Part shown: positions 5,731 to 11,592 of the stretch, one piece after another
Layout of the letters: each line of letters opens with the position of its first letter
Numbering within the stretch: the stretch's first letter is position 1
Assembly: GCA_937924345.1 (NCBI GenBank)
Contig: CALDTD010000217.1
Location: 1 to 11,592, forward strand
From: an uncultured Flavobacteriales bacterium
GTDB lineage: Bacteria; Bacteroidota; Bacteroidia; Flavobacteriales_D; Parvicellaceae
Length of the DNA stretch: 11,592 nucleotides
Reading direction: 5' to 3'
Position numbers and translations under genes: made by a program
The notes under the pieces: model-generated
Databases searched by the model: none
What the model was told of the DNA's origin: nothing
What the model saw: the letters and a program-made list of their open reading frames with translations, nothing else

Positions 5731-6342
5731 ATGAAAACATTACATTATTTTTCTGGAATCATAATTTCGTGTTTTGTTGTGCTTCACCTATCCAATCATT
5801 TAGCAAGTCTTTGGAGTGAAGAAAGTCACTTAGAGTTCATGAATATTACAAGAAAGCTATATCGAACACCTTTTTTTGAAACCCTACTTATAATTGCAGC
5901 TTTTATACAGATCATATCTGGAATAAGACTTTTAATGAGTAAACAAACTTTAAAAGCAACATTTTTCGAAAGACTAAAACTTTGGACTGGAGGGTATCTA
6001 GCTTTCTTTTTTACAATTCATTTAATAGCTGTATTTACGGGAAGGTTAGTATTAAAGTTAGATACCAACTTTTACTTTGGTACAGCTGGTCTAATTACCT
6101 ATCCATTTAGTTTATTTTTCATTCCTTATTACAGTTTAGCGATTCTTTCTTTTTTTGGACATATAGCAGCTATTCATGCTTTAAAAATGAAAAAAACACT
6201 TTTAAAACTACCTCCTAAAAAACAAGCATACTTAATACTATTAACAGGTTTATTTATAACATTTCTTACCTTTTATGGGTTAACCAATAAATTTAAAGGT
6301 TTTAAGATACCCGAATCGTACCATATTTTAATTGGGAAATAA
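5731..6342 (+). CDS. Histidine-rich five-span membrane protein, possible b-type cytochrome subunit
   Basis: I start this at the ATG at 5731 (203 residues); the frame is open back to 5629, but that would overlap the previous gene. Hydrophobic segments lie at about 7-28, 49-69, 86-106, 120-147 and 165-185. Histidines fall inside or at the ends of helices: H19 and H23 (VLHLSNH), H97 (FTIHLIAVFTGR), H144 and H149 (FGHIAAIH). The LHLSNH start, the RTPFFE loop, a G-x-R-L turn after helix 2 and IHLIAVFTGR in helix 3 recall the succinate dehydrogenase/fumarate reductase cytochrome b subunit fold, which binds haem b through helix histidines and reacts with quinone. No flavoprotein or iron-sulfur subunit gene is adjacent, so it is not a standard Sdh operon. 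The assignment is by resemblance only; a non-haem membrane protein remains possible. Confidence 0.55.
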   Translation: MKTLHYFSGIIISCFVVLHLSNHLASLWSEESHLEFMNITRKLYRTPFFETLLIIAAFIQIISGIRLLMSKQTLKATFFERLKLWTGGYLAFFFTIHLIAVFTGRLVLKLDTNFYFGTAGLITYPFSLFFIPYYSLAILSFFGHIAAIHALKMKKTLLKLPPKKQAYLILLTGLFITFLTFYGLTNKFKGFKIPESYHILIGK

Positions 6343-6406
6343 AATTTTAGCCACTGAGAATACAGCCAATCTAAGCACAAGAATATATAAGTCAATCGTA
6401 TTTGTT

Positions 6407-6414
6407 TATATTTG
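6407..6414 (+). promoter_or_regulatory. Candidate -7 promoter element TATATTTG for polA
   Basis: This is a perfect TAnnTTTG match, 25 bp upstream of the polA ATG. No TTTG is found at the usual -33 spacing. It suggests polA has its own start, separate from the preceding locus, in the 97-bp gap. Confidence 0.4.
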
Positions 6415-6439
6415 CTAATCTTATAAAACAAAGATTACC

Positions 6440-9220
6440 ATGGCTGAAAAAAAACTATTTTTACTCGATGCATTTGCACTTATTTATAGAGCCCATTTTG
6501 CCTTTGCAAAAAACCCAAGAATAAACTCTAAAGGGTTAAACACATCAGCTATTTTGGGATTCACCAATGCAATGCTCGATATTATAAAAAATCAGAAACC
6601 ATCGCACATTGCTGTCGTTTTTGATGCACCTGGAGGGTCTGTAAGAAATGATTATTTTGAGGAATATAAAGCGCATCGCCAAGAAATGCCAGAAGATATT
6701 CGCATTGCAATACCTTATATTATAAAACTGGTCGAAGCATTTAACGTACCAACACTCAGCGCTGCTGGTTTTGAAGCGGACGATGTGATTGGAACATTAG
6801 CTAAAAAAGCAGAAAAAGCAGGTTTCACTACGTATATGATGACCCCAGATAAAGACTTTGCTCAATTAGTTTCGGAAAATATTTTTATGTACAAACCTGC
6901 TCGAATGGGAAAACCAGCTGAAATTTGGGGAGTAAAAGAAGTGCAAGAAAAATTTGAAATAGAAGACCCAATTCAAGTTATCGATATTTTAGGCCTTTGG
7001 GGAGATGCAGCAGATAACATACCTGGAATACCTGGAATTGGAGAAAAAACATCTAAAAAGCTAGTAGCGAAATACGGAAGCGTAGAAGGGCTAATCGCCA
7101 ATACAAACGATCTAAAAGGAAAGCAAAAAGAAAATGTAATCAATTTTGCAGAACAAGGTATTTTATCTAAAAAGCTAGCAACAATATTACTAGACGCGCC
7201 TGTGGAATTAGTAGAAGAAGAACTAATATTAGAAGATCCAAATAAAGAAGCCGTAATGGAATTGTTTGGAGAGCTTGAGTTCCGAACAATGGCAAAAAGA
7301 GTTTTTGGAGAAGAAATTTCAATAAACCAGCAGCAAAACACAGAAGGTCAAATGGATTTATTTGCAGTAGGAAATGCAAACCCAGAAGAAAAAACTGCAG
7401 AAGAGCCGAAGGAAATTAGAACAATAGAAAATACGGAACACGATTATCAACTTGTAGAGTCATTAGCAGATACAAAAACATTAATCAGTAAAATTCAGGC
7501 ACAGAAATTCGTATGTTTTGATACAGAAACATCTAGTTTAGATCCGCTTACTACAACTTTGCTTGGAATCGCTTTTTCTTACAAATCTGGCACTGGACAT
7601 TACCTTTCTTTAGCTACAGAAAGTGAAGAAAAGCTGGCTTTATTACGCCCCTTTTTTAAAAACAAAGGCATTATTAAAATTGCGCACAACTTTAAGTTCG
7701 ATGCTGCAGTACTTTACCAACATTGTATTACAATAGAAGGCGTTAATTTTGACACTATGGTTGCGCATTATTTGCTAGAACCAGACATGAAACACAGTAT
7801 GGATTTCTTAGCAGAAGTTTACCTCAATTACAAACCTGTTTCTATAGAAAGTTTAATTGGTAAGAAAGGAAAAAACCAGAAGAGCATGGCCGATCTTTCT
7901 CCAAGTGAAGTCTATGAATATGCTTGTGAGGATGCAGACGTTACATTTCAACTCTATGAAATCTTAAAGCAAAAAATTGGCACACCGCATTTAATGGATT
8001 TATTCTACAATATGGAAATGCCATTGAATAACGTTTTAATGAAAATGGAAGCACAAGGTATTCGATTAGATACTGAAGCTTTAAATGGTTTTTCGACAGA
8101 AATTGGTGAAACTTTAGTTAATCTAGAAGAGCAAATTATAAAACTAGCTGGAACAGATTTTAATGTAGATTCTCCAAAGCAATTGGGTGCTATTCTATTT
8201 GAAGTTTTAGAGATAGATAAAAAAGCAAAGAAAACTAAGACAGGTCAGTTTAAAACCGACGAACAAACATTAACAAAACTGGTTGGTAAGCATGATATTA
8301 TTCCATTAATTTTAGAATATCGTAAACTAAAGAAGCTAAAATCTACTTATGTAGATGCTCTTCCAGAATTAGTCAACGAAAAATCGAATAGAATACATAC
8401 AACTTACATGCAAACAGTTGCCGCAACTGGACGTTTAAGTTCTAACAATCCTAACTTACAAAACATTCCTATTCGGTCGGAAAAAGGAAAAGAGATTCGT
8501 AGAGCATTTATAGCCAAAGACGAAAATCACGCCTTACTTGCGGCTGATTACTCGCAAATAGAACTAAGAATTATTGCCGCTCTAAGTGGAGACGAAGACA
8601 TGATTCAGGCTTTTAGAACAGGAGAAGATATTCACCGCGCAACAGCCTCAAAAGTTTTCCATGTTTCACCAAAAGAAGTAACACCGGACATGCGTAGTAA
8701 AGCCAAAATGGTAAACTTCGGGATAATTTATGGCATTTCTGCTTTTGGACTTTCACAGCGTTTAAACATACCAAGAAAAGAAGCAAAAGAAATTATCGAC
8801 AGTTATTTTGAGCAGTACCCTAAAATTAAAACCTTTATGGACGGCTCCATTGATTTTGCACGTGCAAACGGATATGTGGAAACAATCAAGCATAGAAGAA
8901 GATACCTAAAAGACATAAATTCTTCTAATGGAATAATGCGTGGATATGCAGAAAGAAATGCTATAAACGCTCCAATACAAGGTTCTGCTGCCGACATTAT
9001 TAAACTGGCAATGATTAATATTGACAAAGCGCTTGCTCAACAGAAATTACAAACAAAAATGCTCTTACAAGTGCACGATGAATTAATTTTTGATTTATAT
9101 AAACCAGAACAAGAAACCGTAATGCAACTGGTAAAAGAAGGAATGGAAAACGCTTTAAAATTCGAAGTCCCACTAACTGTAGAAATGGGAATAGCCGATA
9201 ATTGGTTGGCTGCGCATTAA
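6440..9220 (+). CDS. polA: DNA polymerase I (5'-3' exonuclease, 3'-5' exonuclease, polymerase)
   Basis: This 926-residue, full-length enzyme fills gaps and removes RNA primers during replication and repair. The N-terminal flap/5'-3' exonuclease shows FLLDAFALIYRAH (7-19), EADDVIGTLA (112-121), TPDKDF (135-140) and GDAADNIPGIPGIGEKT (188-204), the metal site and helix-hairpin-helix. A charged, glutamine-rich linker (about 294-335) follows. The proofreading domain is intact by motif: FDTET (360-364, D361 and E363), HNFKFD (416-421) and YACEDAD (494-500). The polymerase domain has motif A ADYSQIELR (702-710, D703), motif B RSKAKMVNFGIIYG (752-765, with K756, F760 and Y764 matching E. coli K758, F762 and Y766) and motif C VHDE (878-881). 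Keeping the proofreading residues is worth noting, since many PolA lineages have lost them. The gene appears monocistronic. Confidence 0.98.
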   Translation: MAEKKLFLLDAFALIYRAHFAFAKNPRINSKGLNTSAILGFTNAMLDIIKNQKPSHIAVVFDAPGGSVRNDYFEEYKAHRQEMPEDIRIAIPYIIKLVEAFNVPTLSAAGFEADDVIGTLAKKAEKAGFTTYMMTPDKDFAQLVSENIFMYKPARMGKPAEIWGVKEVQEKFEIEDPIQVIDILGLWGDAADNIPGIPGIGEKTSKKLVAKYGSVEGLIANTNDLKGKQKENVINFAEQGILSKKLATILLDAPVELVEEELILEDPNKEAVMELFGELEFRTMAKRVFGEEISINQQQNTEGQMDLFAVGNANPEEKTAEEPKEIRTIENTEHDYQLVESLADTKTLISKIQAQKFVCFDTETSSLDPLTTTLLGIAFSYKSGTGHYLSLATESEEKLALLRPFFKNKGIIKIAHNFKFDAAVLYQHCITIEGVNFDTMVAHYLLEPDMKHSMDFLAEVYLNYKPVSIESLIGKKGKNQKSMADLSPSEVYEYACEDADVTFQLYEILKQKIGTPHLMDLFYNMEMPLNNVLMKMEAQGIRLDTEALNGFSTEIGETLVNLEEQIIKLAGTDFNVDSPKQLGAILFEVLEIDKKAKKTKTGQFKTDEQTLTKLVGKHDIIPLILEYRKLKKLKSTYVDALPELVNEKSNRIHTTYMQTVAATGRLSSNNPNLQNIPIRSEKGKEIRRAFIAKDENHALLAADYSQIELRIIAALSGDEDMIQAFRTGEDIHRATASKVFHVSPKEVTPDMRSKAKMVNFGIIYGISAFGLSQRLNIPRKEAKEIIDSYFEQYPKIKTFMDGSIDFARANGYVETIKHRRRYLKDINSSNGIMRGYAERNAINAPIQGSAADIIKLAMINIDKALAQQKLQTKMLLQVHDELIFDLYKPEQETVMQLVKEGMENALKFEVPLTVEMGIADNWLAAH

Positions 9221-9236
9221 TTTTAAATTGATAAGG

Positions 9237-9356
9237 GCAAGTTCACTAAAAAGTGAACCGAGCTATCCGCTATATCTTTTAGTTTGTTCTAGAAATGTTA
9301 TTTTTTTTTCAAAACACTAGAACAAACTAAAAGGATGCCACTTCTATCTCTCTTGC
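9237..9356. ncRNA. Structured non-coding RNA-like element downstream of polA (resembles Flavobacteriia intergenic RNA, possibly Flavo-1)
   Basis: Nested complementary segments span the element. An outer GCAAG/CTTGC pair (9237-9241 with 9352-9356) encloses it. A 7-bp hairpin GTTCACT-aaaa-AGTGAAC lies at 9241-9258. A perfect 17-bp inverted repeat (9276-9292 with 9317-9333) has a 24-base loop. Next to the long stem, GCTATCC (9263-9269) can pair with GGATGC (9333-9338) across one bulged base, leaving the internal loop GCTATAT on one side. Flanking segments that read GATATAGCGGATAGC and GATAGAAGTGGCATCC on the minus strand look to me like a recurring Flavobacteriia intergenic motif, possibly the Flavo-1 RNA class; this is memory, not a search. 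The strand is undecided. A plus-strand terminator follows 11 bp later, but the motif as I recall it is written on the minus strand. Confidence 0.5.
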
Positions 9357-9367
9357 AATACATATAT

Positions 9368-9403
9368 AGACCTAACAGGTTTATAAAACCTGTTAGGTCT
9401 TTT
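9368..9403 (+). terminator. Intrinsic terminator, 15-bp perfect stem followed by T4
   Basis: AGACCTAACAGGTTT (9368-9382), loop ATA and AAACCTGTTAGGTCT (9386-9400) form a perfect hairpin that runs into TTTT at 9400-9403. It would stop transcription coming from polA and/or a plus-strand form of the RNA-like element. The T-tract is short. The minus-strand side has only ATATAT, so termination should favour the plus strand. Confidence 0.7.
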
Positions 9404-9433
9404 GGCTAAACTTTTTTCATTAATTCTAAAAAC

Positions 9434-9464
9434 AAAAAAAGACCCATTAACTAAATAATGAGCC
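9434..9464 (-). terminator. Intrinsic terminator of the T9SS surface-protein gene
   Basis: Read on the minus strand, GGCTCATTA pairs with TAATGGGTC (nine pairs, two of them G-U) around a six-base loop, followed by seven T. It lies 22 bp after the stop codon of the surface-protein gene and faces the plus-strand terminator across about 30 bp. Confidence 0.7.
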
Positions 9465-9486
9465 TTTTTACTATGAAAAAAAGTTA

Positions 9487-11592
9487 CTAATCTTTAATTA
9501 GCCTTTTTACTACAGGATTACTACTTCCTGTAATTATTTTTACAGTATAAATGCCTTTTGGCAAACTGCTAATATTTATTATTTTTTGGTTGTTAAATTC
9601 ACTCACTTTTTGGCCTTGAACATTGTAAATCTCTAATATTAAAATTTCTTCATTTGTTTTAAACGTGACTAAACCGTTCGTTGGATTTGGAAATACTACT
9701 AAACTGTTTTCAGAAGCTTCGTTTATCCCAACAGCTGTCTGATTGGAAATAGATATTGAAGTCGACCCCGTAATTCCCGAACCATCATTAGCAGTGGCTA
9801 TTACTGTTACCACCCCATTGGATACTGCCGATAGCATTCCATTAGCATCTATAGTTGCAATCGAAGCATCTGAGACGCTCCAAGTATAGCTATTATCTGT
9901 TGCATTTGCAGGTAAAACGGTTGCTTCCATTTGTAGTGTTCCGTTTTGATTTCCAATACTTGTAGCCCCTCCAGAACCTTGTAATACAATAGAAGTTACT
10001 AGTATTCCTTGGCTACAATTTACACTCCAACCTGCTGTTGCATCTTTTTGCCAATTATTAGTTGTAGTAACAGGATCGAAGTTAGCATCATGTTGTATAC
10101 AGGTTAAATCAGAATTGTTCGCTACGTAAAAATAAGTGATTGCAACATTATTTCCATTTGCAATATTACAAGTTGTAAGCATATTATTACCCGCCTCTAC
10201 TCTTGTTAATTGACCATTACTACTAAAGTTTAAATTAGTAAAGGCATTGTTATAAACATAAGCTTCTTGCAAATTGCTTAATGGAGACAGGTCTATAGAA
10301 GAAATTTGATTATCTCTAACTTGTAAATAATTAAGCAAACTATTTTGTGAGACATCAATCGATGTAAGAGAATTAAAACCTAAGTCTAATCGTGTTAATA
10401 ATGTATTCTGAGAAAGATCTACAGTTGTAAGCTGATTATTTGACGCTACTAACTCATTAAGTTGCGTAAAAGGTGTAAGGTCTATTGTTCCTATTGAGTT
10501 TTGACCAATATTTAATTCTGTTATATTAGTGTAAACTTCTAAGCCTGTAAGATCAGAAATATTTTGCCCACTTAAATCAAGTTTTCCTGTGTATGCAGCA
10601 GCTTCTGTACAGCTAATTGTTCCACTATAATCAGTATCAATATTACTAATTCCTGTTCCAGTTATCGAAGTACCATGCGCTAATAAGGCATTCTTTAAAT
10701 TAGCATCTGGTATATTTATTATACAATCATCAAAACTATGGTGAATAACACTATTTGAAACCGCGCTAGCCCCAGAATTCATTACAAGCTGATTGTTAGA
10801 AAGCGTAATATTTCCTTGAAAAGTCATCGCAGAAAAGATAGAGTCTTTGCTAAAAACCGACACTCCTCTGGTTACATCATTACCAGTTCCTCCAGTCATT
10901 TGAGCTTTTATCGGAGCTCCGTCATCAGTTATTGCAATTAAAATCCCTTCTTTTTGACCAGTAGGTGTAAAAAGTTCATTATTAATTGTAACATTCCAAA
11001 AGAAATAACCTCCAACAAAATATGTATTCGGTAAACTGACATCTAAATCATAAAGTATAAACTCATTAGAAGAAGGAAGTAATGTTACCCAATTTTCTGA
11101 AAATGCAGTATCTAACTCTACCAAAAGAGGGTTAGAAGAGTTACCTCCAATAGAAGTATACGTTGTTCCATTTATAGTTACATCTCCTTTTAGGGCATAC
11201 AACATTATAAGATTGTTTGAAGCGTTTACTGCTAAATCATGACACAAAATAGACTCTGAAGTAGAACCCACCACATAATTCGTTGCATTAATACCCATTC
11301 CAGTTGAGCTAAATTTTACAATAGCATTACTATTTCCTAATGCTGTACTAACATCTATAGTCGATGTTCCAATTGTAAAATTTTGAGAACTATAACTATC
11401 GTATCCAAAAGACATGTATATTTCGTTCGTTGCATTGGTTGTGATTTTTCCGTATCCCATACCAACTCCATCAAAATAATGAATCCAATTTTCGTTACCT
11501 GTGGGGCTTAGCTGTGCTAGAAAACTTGTAAAGTTACTAGTTGGACTAGAGTTATTAAAACTAAACCCTGGAGACCAAGCTTTGCCACAGAC
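9487..11592 (-). CDS. T9SS-secreted surface protein with leucine-rich repeats and Ig-like domain (N-terminus outside window)
   Basis: The frame is open from the window end to a TAG at 9487-9489, giving 701 visible residues. The ATG at 11460 is internal, since the same frame continues upstream with the same kind of sequence. In order: a beta-rich region (about 11592-10730) with loosely repeated motifs such as VTINGTTY and NVTINNELF, similar to SBBP-type beta-propeller repeats; a cap (IINIPDANLKNALL) and six leucine-rich repeats (10530-10153); a bacterial Ig-like domain (about 10005-9745) with the WSVSDASIATIDANGML core; and a C-terminal T9SS sorting domain (about 9711-9490) containing VVFPNPTNG, IYNVQGQKV and LPKGIYTVKI, ending in VKRLIKD. 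The sorting domain directs export across the outer membrane and is normally cleaved as the protein is attached to or released from the cell surface. No enzymatic motif is visible; adhesion or binding is likely but unproven. Confidence 0.88.
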   Translation of the reverse strand, partial: VCGKAWSPGFSFNNSSPTSNFTSFLAQLSPTGNENWIHYFDGVGMGYGKITTNATNEIYMSFGYDSYSSQNFTIGTSTIDVSTALGNSNAIVKFSSTGMGINATNYVVGSTSESILCHDLAVNASNNLIMLYALKGDVTINGTTYTSIGGNSSNPLLVELDTAFSENWVTLLPSSNEFILYDLDVSLPNTYFVGGYFFWNVTINNELFTPTGQKEGILIAITDDGAPIKAQMTGGTGNDVTRGVSVFSKDSIFSAMTFQGNITLSNNQLVMNSGASAVSNSVIHHSFDDCIINIPDANLKNALLAHGTSITGTGISNIDTDYSGTISCTEAAAYTGKLDLSGQNISDLTGLEVYTNITELNIGQNSIGTIDLTPFTQLNELVASNNQLTTVDLSQNTLLTRLDLGFNSLTSIDVSQNSLLNYLQVRDNQISSIDLSPLSNLQEAYVYNNAFTNLNFSSNGQLTRVEAGNNMLTTCNIANGNNVAITYFYVANNSDLTCIQHDANFDPVTTTNNWQKDATAGWSVNCSQGILVTSIVLQGSGGATSIGNQNGTLQMEATVLPANATDNSYTWSVSDASIATIDANGMLSAVSNGVVTVIATANDGSGITGSTSISISNQTAVGINEASENSLVVFPNPTNGLVTFKTNEEILILEIYNVQGQKVSEFNNQKIINISSLPKGIYTVKIITGSSNPVVKRLIKD
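10153..10530 (-). repeat. Six tandem 63-bp units encoding 21-residue leucine-rich repeats
   Basis: Each unit follows the pattern xxLxxLxxxxNxLxxIDLSxN, for example TQLNELVASNNQLTTVDLSQN and TLLTRLDLGFNSLTSIDVSQN. All six keep exactly 63 bp without insertions. The last two drift from consensus (VYNNAFTNLNF, EAGNNMLTTCNI). The 21-residue unit is the short bacterial type seen in internalin-like surface proteins. Confidence 0.85.

Noticed and set aside
6973..7341. Open frames on the minus strand inside polA, and similar ones inside siaB, tlpA and pyrD
   Set aside because: They lie fully within well-supported genes, have composition dictated by the opposite frame, and show no recognisable domain.
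9241..9258. GTTCACT hairpin just after polA as its terminator
   Set aside because: No T-tract follows on either strand; it fits better as part of the structured element, and a proper terminator lies at 9368-9403.
11458..11460. ATG at 11460 as the start of the surface protein
   Set aside because: The frame stays open to the end of the window and the upstream residues continue the same beta-repeat style (ending HYFDGVGMGYG), so this methionine is internal.
1..11592. CRISPR arrays, tRNA or rRNA genes, insertion sequences, prophage or toxin-antitoxin genes
   Set aside because: No direct repeats with spacers, no cloverleaf or rRNA signatures, no transposase or integrase motifs were seen; the window reads as ordinary chromosome apart from the items listed.

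Overview
The window looks like a chromosomal segment from a member of the Flavobacteriaceae (phylum Bacteroidota). It is AT-rich. Start codons lack clear Shine-Dalgarno sequences. Several intergenic regions carry the Bacteroidota -7 promoter element TAnnTTTG. The last gene encodes a surface protein with a type IX secretion (T9SS) C-terminal sorting domain, a system confined to this phylum. Most genes are housekeeping. The less ordinary parts are a small Crp/Fnr-linked membrane locus at 4.3-6.3 kb and a structured RNA-like element after polA.

Layout. (1) 2-247, plus strand: the 3' end of an FtsE-like ABC ATPase gene, which shares its stop bases with a convergent operon. (2) 1516-244, minus strand: a PAP2-family lipid phosphatase followed by an overlapping sugar-1-phosphate transferase. 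Together these suggest a polyprenyl-phosphate glycan step plus carrier recycling. (3) 1604-4184, plus strand: a tightly packed operon behind a recognisable Bacteroidota promoter. It encodes a SiaB-family GHKL kinase, its SiaC-family phospho-acceptor, a membrane-anchored TlpA-like thiol-disulfide protein and a quinone-type dihydroorotate dehydrogenase. (4) 4329-6342, plus strand: a 60-residue secreted or membrane peptide, a Crp/Fnr regulator, a perfect palindromic candidate operator, then a membrane-anchored protein with the zinc motif of Coq4 and a histidine-rich multi-span membrane protein resembling a b-type cytochrome subunit. (5) 6440-9220: a complete DNA polymerase I with all three catalytic domains intact by motif. 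(6) 9221-9486: a non-coding stretch with a large structured element (about 9237-9356) and two oppositely directed intrinsic terminators. (7) 11592-9487, minus strand: a large surface protein, N-terminus outside the window, with a repeat-rich N-terminal part, six 21-residue leucine-rich repeats, a bacterial Ig-like domain and a T9SS sorting domain.

The most interesting candidate for an undescribed system is region 4. The regulator has the E-x-x-S-R recognition-helix pattern of FNR. Immediately after its gene lies TTTGACA-TT-TGTCAAA, which contains TTGAC-N4-GTCAA, the spacing Crp/Fnr proteins use. The palindrome is centred about 41 bp before the start predicted from a perfect TAnnTTTG element, with no TTTG at the usual -33 distance. 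That is the arrangement of an activator-dependent promoter. The genes behind it encode a Coq4-like protein and a cytochrome b-like membrane protein, although Flavobacteriia normally use menaquinone rather than ubiquinone. All functional statements rest on motif recognition by eye; no database search was possible.
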